Positions 24,097-33,613 of a stretch of 64,000 nt of DNA are shown in pieces. The DNA is taken from assembly GCA_030427585.1 (NCBI GenBank), contig JAUIBW010000008.1:69831-133830 (forward strand). Reading direction: 5' to 3'. The position numbers were made by a program, and so were the translations under genes. The stretch is from Bacteroidia bacterium. Its GTDB lineage: Bacteria > Bacteroidota > Bacteroidia > Flavobacteriales > Flavobacteriaceae. The stretch's first letter is position 1. Every line of letters begins with the position of its first letter. The notes under the pieces were generated by a model. The model was not told the origin of the DNA and ran no database searches. It saw nothing but the letters and a program-made list of their open reading frames with translations.

Positions 24097-24726
24097 TTGG
24101 AAACTACCAAACTATTTTTAGTTACATTTTTTGCATCGCTAGTTGGAGTCATTCCTCCTGGATTGGTAAATATGACAGTAGCCAGAACTTGCCTAGAAAG
24201 AGGTAAAAATAATGGAATCTTAGTTGCAATTGGCGCATCGATAGTTGTAATATTTCAGGCATTAATAGCAATTCTTTTGGCCAAGTATATTTTCTTTAAT
24301 CCGTATGTTAGAAATATATTACTTCGTACGGGAGCAGTGATCTTTTTTTTTATGGCTATCTATTTTTTTGCAAAAGCAAAGCAAAAAAGTACAAAAATAA
24401 AAGTATATCGAAATAATGACACCAGAAGCTTTTTTAAAGGTGTTATGATGTCTGCAATTAATGTATTACCCATACCCTATTTCTGTGCTATTGCTGCGGG
24501 AATGAGTGTTAGTGGAAAAATAGAATACGATACCTTGCGAATTACTGCTTTTATCATAGCAGCTGGAGCAGGAACCTTTGTAACTCTCTATTTCTATGTA
24601 TTTTCTTTCCTTAAAATCGAAAAGAAAACTGCATCTATTGCCAAATACTCTAATTATTTTATGGGAATATTAATGTTGATTCTAGTAGTGATAACCTTAG
24701 CAAGAATTATATATACATGGGAGTAA
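24097..24726 (+). CDS. LysE/RhtB-family exporter
   Basis: 209 residues from a TTG start 14 bp after trmB. About six hydrophobic segments; the N-terminus FLVTFFASLVGVIPPGLVNMTVAR carries the P-P-G-x-x-x-M region of LysE-type amino acid and metabolite exporters, and INVLPIPYFCAIAAGM the second conserved loop. It probably exports an amino acid or related small molecule. The substrate is unknown. The start codon is uncertain because no ATG fits the signature. Confidence 0.8.
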   Translation: METTKLFLVTFFASLVGVIPPGLVNMTVARTCLERGKNNGILVAIGASIVVIFQALIAILLAKYIFFNPYVRNILLRTGAVIFFFMAIYFFAKAKQKSTKIKVYRNNDTRSFFKGVMMSAINVLPIPYFCAIAAGMSVSGKIEYDTLRITAFIIAAGAGTFVTLYFYVFSFLKIEKKTASIAKYSNYFMGILMLILVVITLARIIYTWE

Positions 24727-25079
24727 AGAAAAATGATATAGATACCGGATCAGAATCTGACACAAATTTTTTTGAAAGAGTATATGAAGTTGCCAAAGGT
24801 ATTCCATACGGCAGAGTCACTTCTTATGGAGCTATCGCAAAATATTTGGGTGCCGCACGTAGTGCCCGAATGGTAGGTTGGGCTATGAATGCCTGTGGAG
24901 GCCGTGAAGATGTTCCTGCCCATCGTGTTGTAAATAGAAAAGGAATTCTTACCGGAAAACATCATTTTCAAGGGACTAATCTGATGCAACAGTTATTAGA
25001 AAATGAAGGTGTTGAAGTTATAGATAACCAAATTATAAATTTCGAAAAATTGTTTTGGGATCCTATCAAAGAGTTATAA
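24717..25079 (+). CDS. Alkyltransferase-like protein (MGMT fold, no acceptor cysteine)
   Basis: 120 residues, overlapping the previous gene by 10 bp. It has the MGMT DNA-binding helix-turn-helix (IPYGRVTSYGAIAKYLGAARSARMVGWAMNA) and the PxHRVV active-site loop, but reads PAHRVV: the cysteine that accepts the alkyl group in PCHRV is Ala. Such alkyltransferase-like proteins bind O6-alkylguanine and hand the lesion to nucleotide excision repair rather than reversing it. The missing Cys is therefore expected for this subfamily. Confidence 0.9.
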   Translation: MGVKKNDIDTGSESDTNFFERVYEVAKGIPYGRVTSYGAIAKYLGAARSARMVGWAMNACGGREDVPAHRVVNRKGILTGKHHFQGTNLMQQLLENEGVEVIDNQIINFEKLFWDPIKEL

Positions 25080-25184
25080 TATTTCCTAATTTTTCAAAAA
25101 TTTACAAATATTAGGATATAATCAATAGCGATATAGCTATAAATCATTTCAATTTATAGGCTTTATAATCTTAACTTTTCGACC

Positions 25185-25192
25185 TATCTTTG
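25185..25192 (+). promoter_or_regulatory. TAnnTTTG promoter element for the Mrp-nfu operon
   Basis: TATCTTTG matches the Bacteroidota -7 consensus exactly and lies 54 bp before the ATG. Confidence 0.55.
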
Positions 25193-25245
25193 TGCTTAGG
25201 ATCAATCTGAATTGATCAAATTAGTTAGAAAAAGAAATAATACTC

Positions 25246-26385
25246 ATGAAGTTAGAGAAATCAGATATCTTAAAAGCATTAGAGACTATCACCGTGGCTG
25301 GCGAAGGTAAGAACATGGTAGAAAGTGGTGCTGTAAAAAATGTAATTACTTTTGGCGACGAGGTTATTGTAGATTTAGTTTTGACTACCCCGGCATTACA
25401 TATTCGTAAACGTGCAGAAGTAGATGTAATGAAAGCTATTCATGAAAAAGTATATGAGAAAGCAAAAGTTAAAGTTAACCTTAAAGTAGAAGCACCTGCT
25501 GCTCAGCCTCAAAACAACGAGATTAAAGGGAAGCCTATCCCGGGAATTACCAATATTATTGCAGTAGCTTCTGGTAAAGGAGGGGTTGGTAAATCTACTG
25601 TAACCTCTAATCTTGCTGCTACTTTGGCCAAAATGGGATTTAAAGTTGGTGTATTAGATGCAGATATCTACGGCCCTTCTGTTCCTATAATGTTTGACGT
25701 AGAACGAGAGCGTCCTCTTTCTGTAAAAGAGGGTGGAAAATCTAAAATGAAGCCTATAGAAAATTATGGGGTTAAGATTTTATCTATAGGATTTTTTACA
25801 CAACCTAATCAGGCGGTCGTTTGGAGAGGTCCAATGGCAGCAAAAGCATTAAATCAAATGATTTTTGATGCTGCATGGGGAGAGCTCGATTTTATGTTAA
25901 TAGACTTGCCACCTGGTACGGGAGATATACATCTGTCTATTATGCAATCGCTGCCGATAACGGGAGCAGTGATAGTTAGTACTCCTCAAAATGTAGCATT
26001 AGCAGATGCCAGAAAAGGAGTAGCTATGTTTCAACAAGACAGTATTAATGTACCTGTCCTGGGGATTATAGAAAATATGGCATATTTTACACCAGAAGAG
26101 CTTCCTAACAATAAATATTATATCTTTGGTAAGGAAGGAGCCAAATACCTTTCAGAGGATCTTGATGTTCCTTTTTTAGGAGAAATTCCGTTAGTTCAAA
26201 GTATACGTGAAGCCGGAGATGCTGGTAGACCTGCTGCTTTACAAACAGCAACCCCAATTGAACAGGCTTTTGAAGAATTAACAAAGAATGTAGTTCAGGA
26301 AGTGGTTAACAGAAATGAAAACCTGCCTCCTACCGAAGCAATTAAAATAACAACAATGGCAGGATGTTCTGCCGTAAAAAAATAG
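25246..26385 (+). CDS. apbC: Mrp/NBP35-type iron-sulfur cluster carrier ATPase
   Basis: 379 residues. N-terminal MIP18/DUF59-like domain (about 1-95), then a ParA/MinD-like P-loop ATPase with the deviant Walker A ASGKGGVGKSTVTSNLA near residue 108, VLDADIYGPSVP and LIDLPPGTGDIHL. It binds and delivers Fe-S clusters. A short Cys-poor tail ends in AGCSAVKK. It is followed after 3 bp by an Nfu-type scaffold, a sensible functional pair. Confidence 0.93.
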   Translation: MKLEKSDILKALETITVAGEGKNMVESGAVKNVITFGDEVIVDLVLTTPALHIRKRAEVDVMKAIHEKVYEKAKVKVNLKVEAPAAQPQNNEIKGKPIPGITNIIAVASGKGGVGKSTVTSNLAATLAKMGFKVGVLDADIYGPSVPIMFDVERERPLSVKEGGKSKMKPIENYGVKILSIGFFTQPNQAVVWRGPMAAKALNQMIFDAAWGELDFMLIDLPPGTGDIHLSIMQSLPITGAVIVSTPQNVALADARKGVAMFQQDSINVPVLGIIENMAYFTPEELPNNKYYIFGKEGAKYLSEDLDVPFLGEIPLVQSIREAGDAGRPAALQTATPIEQAFEELTKNVVQEVVNRNENLPPTEAIKITTMAGCSAVKK

Positions 26386-26388
26386 AAA

Positions 26389-26628
26389 ATGACTTCTGAA
26401 GAATTAAAAATTAATGTAGAAAAGGCACTAGATGAAATAAGGCCATTTTTGGAAAGTGATGGAGGAAATATTTCTTTGGTTTCTATAGAAAATGATAAAA
26501 TTGTTAAAGTTCAGTTAGAAGGTGCATGTGTAGGGTGTAGTGTGAATCAAATGACTCTTAAATCTGGGGTAGAAATGACGATTAAAAAATATGCGCCTCA
26601 AATCGAATCGGTACTTAATATAGAATAA
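26389..26628 (+). CDS. NifU C-terminal domain (Nfu-type) iron-sulfur scaffold
   Basis: 79 residues, a stand-alone NifU C-terminal domain with the cluster-binding CxxC in EGACVGCSVNQMTLKSGVE and the family start IRPFLESDGGNISLV. It holds a 4Fe-4S cluster bridged between two subunits and passes it to client proteins. Cotranscribed with the Mrp-type carrier. Confidence 0.93.
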   Translation: MTSEELKINVEKALDEIRPFLESDGGNISLVSIENDKIVKVQLEGACVGCSVNQMTLKSGVEMTIKKYAPQIESVLNIE

Positions 26629-26653
26629 AAAGTATATTACTTAATAATACAAA

Positions 26654-26692
26654 ACCCCTATATGTAAGGATAAATTCCTTACATATAGGGGT
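26654..26692. terminator. Bidirectional terminator overlapping the acyltransferase stop
   Basis: A 17-bp perfect stem (26654-26670 with 26676-26692, core CCCCTATATGTAAGGA) and 5-nt loop, with A-run and T-run flanks. One arm encodes the last residues and stop of the convergent acyltransferase gene. Confidence 0.85.
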
Positions 26693-27806
26693 CTTTTAGT
26701 CCAAAAAATGGGTGTACGGCAGGTATTCTTAAAATGATGAAATGATAGATCATCCAACTTCCTAAAAATGTACCAAGAATTAATACTGAGAACTTAGATA
26801 AAAATCCCCAATCGAGATTCATAATATAATACCCTATGGCAATCATAATGGTTTGATGTAGAATATAAAAAGGATACACTGCTCGGTTACAATATACTAA
26901 CTTTTTACTCTTCTTATTTAAGAATTTGGCTCCATACCCAAATAATACCAAAATCCAGGACCATACATTAATAACTTTGACCAACGCTTCAAAGAAATGT
27001 ACAAATGTGCTATCTTCTAATTGTAACCATATCCAAATTTGTGTGCTAAATGTAATAACCCCTATGGTTAGTGCTTTAGATTTTATTCGATTTATACTAT
27101 TCCAGAATTCTTTTCCCGCTGTAATGAGAATAAATCCATAAAAAAATAAAATAAGGCAATTCACAAAATTAAACCAATCATCAATTAAGGCATGAGTAAC
27201 GGGAAAAAAAGGTTCTAAAAATGCTTCGGTAAGATATAATGGTATGACAAAAAGATATAATCCATACTTTTTTTGCACTTTTTTCCTAACCCAAACAACC
27301 AATTTGTTCGGTTTTTTTTTGATCCGGATAAATACAGGTGAAAGCACTAATGAAAATATCAAAAGATAAGGTAAAAACCAGAGGTGATGCCAACTAAAAT
27401 TGCCTTCTGGATATATCCCGGCATAGGCTACGGTAGTAAAATAATCTACTAACGAACCCGAAAACTGATGATTTGCCATACGTTCAAAATATACCTGCGG
27501 AGGGACAATAAACAACATCCCAAAGAGTAATGGAATTGCCAGTCTTTTAATACGTTCTAGATTGAATTGCCATAAATTTCTTGATGAGAGCGCATAGTAA
27601 GTTCCCATACCAGATATCACAAACAATATGGGCAGACGCCACTGGTTTAAAAAAAGCATAGGCCAACGAAGCCAATCATAAATTATGTTGTTTTTAATAT
27701 GAAACCCCCAGGGCACAAAAAACATTCCTACATGATAAAAAATCAATAATCCAAAGACAATAACTCGCAACCAGTCGAGATCATATCGACGAATTTGTTT
27801 CTCCAT
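26679..27806 (-). CDS. Membrane acyltransferase (acyltransferase-3 family)
   Basis: 375 residues, about ten hydrophobic segments. The N-terminus RRYDLDWLRVIVFGLLIFYHVGMFF has the R-x-x-x-L-D-x-L-R and catalytic-type His (YH) of acyltransferase-3 proteins, and FSWHHLWFLPYLL a second conserved block. These enzymes O-acetylate or O-succinylate extracellular glycans. The MdoC-like layout (LDWLR, HLWFL) suggests a glucan or surface-polysaccharide target, but nothing nearby identifies it. The coding end is inside the terminator hairpin. Confidence 0.85.
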   Translation of the reverse strand: MEKQIRRYDLDWLRVIVFGLLIFYHVGMFFVPWGFHIKNNIIYDWLRWPMLFLNQWRLPILFVISGMGTYYALSSRNLWQFNLERIKRLAIPLLFGMLFIVPPQVYFERMANHQFSGSLVDYFTTVAYAGIYPEGNFSWHHLWFLPYLLIFSLVLSPVFIRIKKKPNKLVVWVRKKVQKKYGLYLFVIPLYLTEAFLEPFFPVTHALIDDWFNFVNCLILFFYGFILITAGKEFWNSINRIKSKALTIGVITFSTQIWIWLQLEDSTFVHFFEALVKVINVWSWILVLFGYGAKFLNKKSKKLVYCNRAVYPFYILHQTIMIAIGYYIMNLDWGFLSKFSVLILGTFLGSWMIYHFIILRIPAVHPFFGLKDPYM

Positions 27807-27923
27807 AATACTTATAAAATTTGTTTTGCCAAAAGTGAAGTATTTTACTTATAACCAGGTATTAAAAAAAGAATATTGCGTTTAGAATTATAATTTTAGA
27901 CACTTTTTGGCTGATGTTTAGTC

Positions 27924-29105
27924 TTAAGAAATAGATTTTTGAAATTTCACAAATGCTTTTGGAGACATTTCTACATGTTTTTTAAAAGCGTTATAGAATG
28001 TGGCTTTTGATTTAAAACCAACAGAATAACCAATAGCTTCAATGGTGAGATGATTATAATTTTGATCTAATAACCTTTTTTTCGATTCTTCAATTCGATA
28101 TTGATTTATAAAATCATTAAAATTCAGATTAGTATTTGCATTTATAATTTGAGAAATATAATTAGAATTAGATCCTAAGCTTTTTGCCAAATCTTTTAAT
28201 GAAGCTGTAGGTAACAAATAGTATGCTTCATTATGGATATATGCTTTTATCTCTTTTATAGAATTTTGATTATTCTTAATTTTTGAAGTCTCATACTTAT
28301 CTGCTATCCACGAATTTTCAAAAAATCTCGATTCTGAAAGTAGAACAAAAGTAGTGATTAGAGTAAGTATGGTAAGCAAGATAAAAATATAATGATCACC
28401 TGCATCATCTTCAAAATTGAGAAATACTAAAAACACAAGAATAAATGTTGCTAAAAATCCAATAATCATATTTCTGGAAAAATCATATTTATTAACCCTT
28501 ATATTACTTGCATTTTTAGTTTCACCAGTATAAAAATGTTTTATTATAAGCCTTATAGATAGTATAATATAAAGGATAAAACTGAACAATACGAGCCATC
28601 TAAACTCATCTTTTATCCACAGGTAAGAATAATTGGTATCATCTGAAACAGGTATTCTTTGTATTTCTGAAAAATATGCTCCCAAATAAGCATTAATCTT
28701 AACAGAAACTGGCTGAACATAATATGTTATCTGAGTCAAAAAATATACCACAGATGGCAAAATATGAATCCAATACTTCTTAAAAGTAATTGAATTTCGT
28801 TCGAGAAGTGCATAAATAAACAAATATATCGATGGCCCCAAAAGCAATACCAGAGGTTCTGTACTGTCATTTACATGGGGTATATATTTTAACAACCCAG
28901 TATAACACAAAAAAACATCAATTGCAATAATAGATTGCAACAATAAAGACCATCCATATATTCTAAAAGCAGTATTTTTTGAAGTTCTAAAAAGAATTAC
29001 CAAACCTAGTAGTATTCCTAAAAATACACCTAAAAACATAAAATACGATGCCGGATTATGACGTATCGGGATTTTATCAATTATGTATTGAATACTTTCC
29101 ATCAA
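27924..29105 (-). CDS. AraC-family regulator with N-terminal membrane domain
   Basis: 393 residues. Seven or so transmembrane segments in residues 20-265, then a cytoplasmic AraC DNA-binding domain (about 285-393): LKDLAKSLGSNSNYISQIINANTN, FNDFINQYRIEESKKRLLD, TIEAIGYSVGFKSKATFYNAFKKHVEMSPKAFV. Such flavobacterial proteins are thought to couple a membrane or ligand signal directly to transcription. The target is unknown. The start codon is the second of two Met within 3 bp at most; it lies 10 bp from the 29116 gene stop, so cotranscription with it is likely. Confidence 0.88.
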   Translation of the reverse strand: MMESIQYIIDKIPIRHNPASYFMFLGVFLGILLGLVILFRTSKNTAFRIYGWSLLLQSIIAIDVFLCYTGLLKYIPHVNDSTEPLVLLLGPSIYLFIYALLERNSITFKKYWIHILPSVVYFLTQITYYVQPVSVKINAYLGAYFSEIQRIPVSDDTNYSYLWIKDEFRWLVLFSFILYIILSIRLIIKHFYTGETKNASNIRVNKYDFSRNMIIGFLATFILVFLVFLNFEDDAGDHYIFILLTILTLITTFVLLSESRFFENSWIADKYETSKIKNNQNSIKEIKAYIHNEAYYLLPTASLKDLAKSLGSNSNYISQIINANTNLNFNDFINQYRIEESKKRLLDQNYNHLTIEAIGYSVGFKSKATFYNAFKKHVEMSPKAFVKFQKSIS

Positions 29106-29115
29106 GTAAGATCAT

Positions 29116-30012
29116 CTATTCTGTAATAAACTCAGTAAGTTTTTGAGGCCCTTCTAGAGGGACTCTAATGATTTTTAATGTCCCGTCTTCTGTAGTAGAA
29201 ATTTGCCATTTAATTAAGGTAATACTACCATTTTCGATTTCTATTCCGGTAATAGTTCTGGGATGTACACAACTCCCATCATTAAATAAAGCTAATTCTC
29301 CTGCCTCTGGAAACCTTGGTCGGTGAGTATGACCAATAATAGTTAATAAATTCTTGTTATTGGCAATCCATTTTTTGATTCTACGTTCTATTCGTATAGT
29401 TTCTTTGTAGTTTTTTGCAGGGCTTGTTGGATCTGCAATTCCTACTACCTGAAGCGGTTTCCATAAAACCCGTACAAGAAACCTATTTATTCTCCAACCT
29501 ATATAATTCATAAAATCTGCCTGGTGACCATGAATCAGGAAAACTTCCTGTTCTGTATTCTTATGTTTCAATACAATAGCTTCATTGTATTTTATACCAG
29601 GAAATAAAGGAACTTCTGTATCTGTTTTTTGATCAAAATAAGAACTAAGATGTTTTTTTACATATTTTGGATCCCGATATACCATATCATGATTACCCCA
29701 AATCAAATTTAATCTATAGTCTGCGTGAAATAATTGTAATAATTCATATATATCTTTATGTGCTCTAAATATGGTTTCGAAATTTAAGTTCTCCCATAAT
29801 TCATCACCATCACCTAATTCACAATAAGTAAACCCTTCGATGTAATAATGTTTTAAAGCATGAAAATAAATATTTCTGTTATTAGCAAAATCATCTGCAA
29901 AACTATTATCTCCCCGATGACAGTCACTAAAAAAAATAAATTTAGAAGAATCATCAAACAGAATTACTCTGGCATTTTTATAAGCACGATCCAAACGAGA
30001 TTGAGAAGACAT
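29116..30012 (-). CDS. Calcineurin-like metallophosphoesterase
   Basis: 298 residues. All metal-binding motifs are present in order: FFSDCHRGD (D-x-H), LGDGDELW (GD), IWGNHDMV (GNHD), IHGHQAD and IGHTHRPRFP (GHxH). The S-D-x-H-R-G-D and L-G-D-G-D-E-x-W pattern resembles LpxH-type or UDP-diacylglucosamine pyrophosphohydrolase-like members, but substrate is not determinable. It is the promoter-proximal gene of a probable two-gene unit with the AraC regulator. Confidence 0.85.
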   Translation of the reverse strand: MSSQSRLDRAYKNARVILFDDSSKFIFFSDCHRGDNSFADDFANNRNIYFHALKHYYIEGFTYCELGDGDELWENLNFETIFRAHKDIYELLQLFHADYRLNLIWGNHDMVYRDPKYVKKHLSSYFDQKTDTEVPLFPGIKYNEAIVLKHKNTEQEVFLIHGHQADFMNYIGWRINRFLVRVLWKPLQVVGIADPTSPAKNYKETIRIERRIKKWIANNKNLLTIIGHTHRPRFPEAGELALFNDGSCVHPRTITGIEIENGSITLIKWQISTTEDGTLKIIRVPLEGPQKLTEFITE

Positions 30013-30206
30013 ACACTCTGTTTTTAGTAAATATACAATACTATATATTTTATTTATACTTGTCTGTTTAAATAAAATATTCTTGATACATATTCTAAAA
30101 TAAAAATATCAGATTCAACACAAACTTTATTTTAAGTTCTTTGATATTTGTCATATAAGTTGATGTCATAATAAAATACATTTGAAAACATTTTATTCAA
30201 CACTTC

Positions 30207-30935
30207 ATGTTATCTAGATACCTTTCTATTTTTGTAATACTAGCTGTTTTTTCAGAAATATTAGGAACAGTAGGAGGGTTTGGTTCTTCAGTATATTTTG
30301 TTCCTATTGCTAATTTTTTTCTTGATTTTCAGTCTGTTTTGGGAATAACTGCAATATATCATTTATCAAGTAATGCTACTAAAATTGTATTTTTTAAAAA
30401 AGGGTTAGATAAAAAGATAATATTGGCTTTGGGCATACCAGCTATAGTATTTGTTTCTGTAGGAGGGTATTTTAGTAAATACTTAGACCCAAAAATACTT
30501 ACATACATTCTAGGTTTTTTTCTGATAGTATTAAGTTTATTGTTTCTTATTTTTAAACAACTTAGGGTAAAATCAAATACTAAAAGCGCAATTGTGGGAG
30601 GTTCCTTATCTGGATTAAGTGCAGGGCTCCTAGGTACAGGAGGAGCAATTAGAGGCATTACCATGTCTGCTTTCAAAATGAATAAGGATAAGTTTGTAGC
30701 TACCTCGGCAGTGATTGATATGGGAGTAGATTTTAGCAGAACAGTGGTATATTACTTTAATGGATATATACATCAACATGATATGTATTTAATTCCTATT
30801 TTGATTGTTGTGAGCATTATAGGAACCTGGATAGGAAAGAAAATTTTAAATAAAATCTCTCAGGAACAGTTTAGAAGTTTTGTGCTATTTCTGATATTAG
30901 GAATAGGAATTATAAGCGTAATGTCAAACCTTTGA
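30207..30935 (+). CDS. TauE/SafE-family membrane permease
   Basis: 242 residues, about eight hydrophobic segments in two related halves. The N-terminal GTVGGFGSSVYFVPI and the mid-protein GGSLSGLSAGLLGTGGAIRG are the paired glycine-rich signatures of TauE/SafE (DUF81) proteins, which export sulfite, sulfoacetate or similar anions. It is monocistronic. Substrate unknown. Confidence 0.85.
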   Translation: MLSRYLSIFVILAVFSEILGTVGGFGSSVYFVPIANFFLDFQSVLGITAIYHLSSNATKIVFFKKGLDKKIILALGIPAIVFVSVGGYFSKYLDPKILTYILGFFLIVLSLLFLIFKQLRVKSNTKSAIVGGSLSGLSAGLLGTGGAIRGITMSAFKMNKDKFVATSAVIDMGVDFSRTVVYYFNGYIHQHDMYLIPILIVVSIIGTWIGKKILNKISQEQFRSFVLFLILGIGIISVMSNL

Positions 30936-31029
30936 TTTTTCTGACCACTAGTTATCATTTCTTATTTCTCAAAATATTTAACCTCTGGATAACCTGATTT
31001 ATGTCATTTTTATTAGCAAATGCTACTCC

Positions 31030-31037
31030 TATCTTTG
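31030..31037 (+). promoter_or_regulatory. TAnnTTTG promoter element for the Mla operon
   Basis: TATCTTTG matches the -7 consensus and lies 24 bp before the MlaE start codon. Confidence 0.55.
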
Positions 31038-31060
31038 AGTAACATTGAAGCAGGTTATTT

Positions 31061-31843
31061 ATGACACAATCACTTCGTATAGTAGAAAGGACCAAAGCTT
31101 TTTTTACAGAAATAGGCGATTTGTCATATTTCTCGGGGCGCTTTTTTAAAGAAGTGTTTACTCGACCTTTCGAGTTTCAGGAACTATTACGACAGTGCTA
31201 TAATATGGGTAATCGTTCTTTATTTTTAGTTGGGGTAACCGGATTTATTTTAGGATTAGTTTTTACACTTCAGTCTCGACCTACTTTAATAGAATTTGGT
31301 GCAGAGTCCTGGATGCCTTCTATGGTAGGGATTTCTATTGTGAGGGAAATTGGACCGGTAATTACTGCCCTTATTTGCGCAGGACGCATTGGTTCTGGAA
31401 TCGGTGCCGAACTTGGGTCTATGCGAGTAACAGAACAAATTGATGCAATGGAGGTATCAGGAACAAACCCTTTTAAGTACCTTGTTGTTACTCGTATTAC
31501 AGCAACAACCTTGATGCTTCCTTTATTAATTATTTTTGGAGATGCAATTGCTTTATTGGGTTCTGCCATTATTGAAAATTTAAAAGGTGCTGTCTCTTAT
31601 CAATTATATTTTAATCAAGTATTTGATGCCATAAAGTATAGTGATACCATTCCTGCTATAGTAAAATCATTCTTTTTTGGATATGCTATAGGTCTGGTAG
31701 GATGTTACAAAGGATATTACTGCAAAAAAGGAACGGCAGGTGTTGGTGAGGCGTCAAACTCGGCGGTAGTATATACTTCAATGTTATTGTTTGTCATTGA
31801 TTTTATTGCAGTATTTCTGGCAGATATATTTTTTGAAATTTAA
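31061..31843 (+). CDS. mlaE: MlaE-type ABC lipid transporter permease
   Basis: 260 residues. The diagnostic MlaE region is intact: VREIGPVITALICAGRIGSGIGAELGSMRVTEQIDAMEVSGTNP (about 95-140 in the protein; quoted in part), with five or six membrane segments. The permease moves phospholipid between inner membrane and periplasmic MCE protein. Its stop overlaps the MlaF start by one base. Confidence 0.92.
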   Translation: MTQSLRIVERTKAFFTEIGDLSYFSGRFFKEVFTRPFEFQELLRQCYNMGNRSLFLVGVTGFILGLVFTLQSRPTLIEFGAESWMPSMVGISIVREIGPVITALICAGRIGSGIGAELGSMRVTEQIDAMEVSGTNPFKYLVVTRITATTLMLPLLIIFGDAIALLGSAIIENLKGAVSYQLYFNQVFDAIKYSDTIPAIVKSFFFGYAIGLVGCYKGYYCKKGTAGVGEASNSAVVYTSMLLFVIDFIAVFLADIFFEI

Positions 31844-32595
31844 TGAAATCGAAAAAAAACATAACTTCTGTTCTTGAGATCAAAGGTCTTAGAAAAAGCT
31901 TTGGCGATAATCATGTGCTCAACGGGTTTAGTTTGCAATTATTTGAAGGAGAAAACCTGGTGATCATGGGTAAATCGGGCTCTGGAAAATCGGTAATGAT
32001 CAAATGTCTCGTAGGGCTAATGCAAGCAGATAGTGGTAGTATACGAATAAAGGGACAAGATATTACTATTTTGGGACAAATAGAACTGGATCTGCTTCGC
32101 ACCGAAATTGGTTTTTTGTTTCAGGGTAGTGCTCTATATGATTCTATGACCGTTCGTGAGAATCTTGAGTTTCCTTTACGCAGGCATAAAGATAAATTGA
32201 ATATGACTGGCCATACCGAAACTTTAGTTATAGAAGCGCTCCAAAATGTAGGTTTAGCACATGCAATAGACCTAGTGCCATCAGAACTCTCAGGAGGAAT
32301 GCAACGCCGAGTAGCACTAGCAAGGGCCCTGATTCTAAAACCTAAAATTATTCTTTATGATGAACCTACAACTGGATTAGACCCAATAACTTCTAAAGAA
32401 ATTATCGAGTTAATGCGTAGTATTCAAAAAAAATACAGAACCTCGTCATTAATCATTACACATGATGTGGATTGCGCCAGAGTGATTTCTAACAGAATTA
32501 TTTTACTCGTAGACGGAATTAATTATGCAGAAGGAACATATCAGGAATTATCCCAATCAAATGACCCACAAGTAAAAGCTTTTTTCAAGCATTAG
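31843..32595 (+). CDS. mlaF: MlaF-type ABC transporter ATP-binding protein
   Basis: 250 residues. Walker A GKSGSGKSVMIK, Q-loop FLFQGSALYDSMTVREN, signature LSGGMQRRVALARAL, Walker B IILYDEPTTGLDP and switch ITHDVDCA. The V-R-E-N-L-E-F-P-L and S-G-G-M-x-x-R features are those of MlaF. It energises phospholipid transport for maintaining outer-membrane asymmetry. Translationally coupled to mlaE. Confidence 0.93.
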   Translation: MKSKKNITSVLEIKGLRKSFGDNHVLNGFSLQLFEGENLVIMGKSGSGKSVMIKCLVGLMQADSGSIRIKGQDITILGQIELDLLRTEIGFLFQGSALYDSMTVRENLEFPLRRHKDKLNMTGHTETLVIEALQNVGLAHAIDLVPSELSGGMQRRVALARALILKPKIILYDEPTTGLDPITSKEIIELMRSIQKKYRTSSLIITHDVDCARVISNRIILLVDGINYAEGTYQELSQSNDPQVKAFFKH

Positions 32596-32623
32596 AGAGT
32601 AGATAAAACTAAAGTGAAACGAT

Positions 32624-33592
32624 ATGAAAAAAACAGCATCCCAAAAGTTGAAACTCGGTGTCTTTGTTGTGATCGGCACAGCATTACTTATCGCTGCACT
32701 ATACTCTATCGGAAATCGGCAAAACCTATTTGGTAGCAATATCAGAATCATGACTCAATTTACAAATGTCAACGGTCTCGAATTAGGAAATAATGTTCGA
32801 TACTCTGGAATTAATGTAGGTACTGTAAGTAAAATTAAGATGATAGACGATACTCAAATTATAGTTGAAATGCTTATTCGTGAAAATATAGGAAAACATA
32901 TTAAAAAAGATGCCGTAGCAACTATAGGATCAGATGGCTTGGTGGGCAATATGATCGTAAACATTATTCCCAGAGAAAGCAAAAAACTTCCTGTGATTTC
33001 GGGGGATACCATACCATCTTACAATAAAACAGGAACAGATGATATGCTCACCACTCTTAACGTTACTAATGAAAATGCCGCCTTACTTACAGCAGATTTA
33101 CTAAAAATAACAACAAAAATCATTGAAGGTAATGGGATTATAGGGTTACTGATCAATGATTCTATAATGGCAAAAGATCTGAAACAAACTGTTTTTCAAT
33201 TAAAAAATACAAGTACGGGAGCATCACAAGCTATTACCGAACTTAAAGACATCATCTCTTCGGTTAAACAGGGTCAAAGTGTAGCAGGTGTTTTGTTAAA
33301 GGATAGCCTATCTGGCCAGAAAATGAAAACCATAGTAAATAACCTAGAGCAATCTAGTGTTGATATCAGTCGGATAACTACAAATCTAGATGTCGTATTA
33401 CAAGATATAAAAGAAGAAAAAGGAGCATTGCATTATCTAACTGCCGACCCAACTTTGGTTAAAAATATTGATTCTACCATAAATAATATTAAAGAAGGAA
33501 CATATCGTTTTAACGAAAATATGGAAGCTCTAAAGCATAATTTTTTATTTAGAGGTTACTTTAAAAAAGTAGAAAAAGAAAAGAAAAAATAA
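32624..33592 (+). CDS. mlaD: MlaD-type MCE lipid-binding protein
   Basis: 322 residues. A single N-terminal membrane anchor (LGVFVVIGTALLIAALYSIG) followed by one MCE domain (about 38-115, FTNVNGLELGNNVRYSGINVGTV and GSDGLVGNMIVNI) and a long helical C-terminal region that probably extends toward the outer membrane. It forms the periplasmic ring of the Mla complex. 28 bp after mlaF; same operon. Confidence 0.92.
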   Translation: MKKTASQKLKLGVFVVIGTALLIAALYSIGNRQNLFGSNIRIMTQFTNVNGLELGNNVRYSGINVGTVSKIKMIDDTQIIVEMLIRENIGKHIKKDAVATIGSDGLVGNMIVNIIPRESKKLPVISGDTIPSYNKTGTDDMLTTLNVTNENAALLTADLLKITTKIIEGNGIIGLLINDSIMAKDLKQTVFQLKNTSTGASQAITELKDIISSVKQGQSVAGVLLKDSLSGQKMKTIVNNLEQSSVDISRITTNLDVVLQDIKEEKGALHYLTADPTLVKNIDSTINNIKEGTYRFNENMEALKHNFLFRGYFKKVEKEKKK

Positions 33593-33613
33593 GAATCCTT
33601 AAAAAAAGCAGCC

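Noticed and set aside
30145..30175. Two TGTCA near the TauE/SafE gene as a Pho box
   Set aside because: Spacing is about 15 bp, out of phase with the 11-bp arrays, and no other unit is present.
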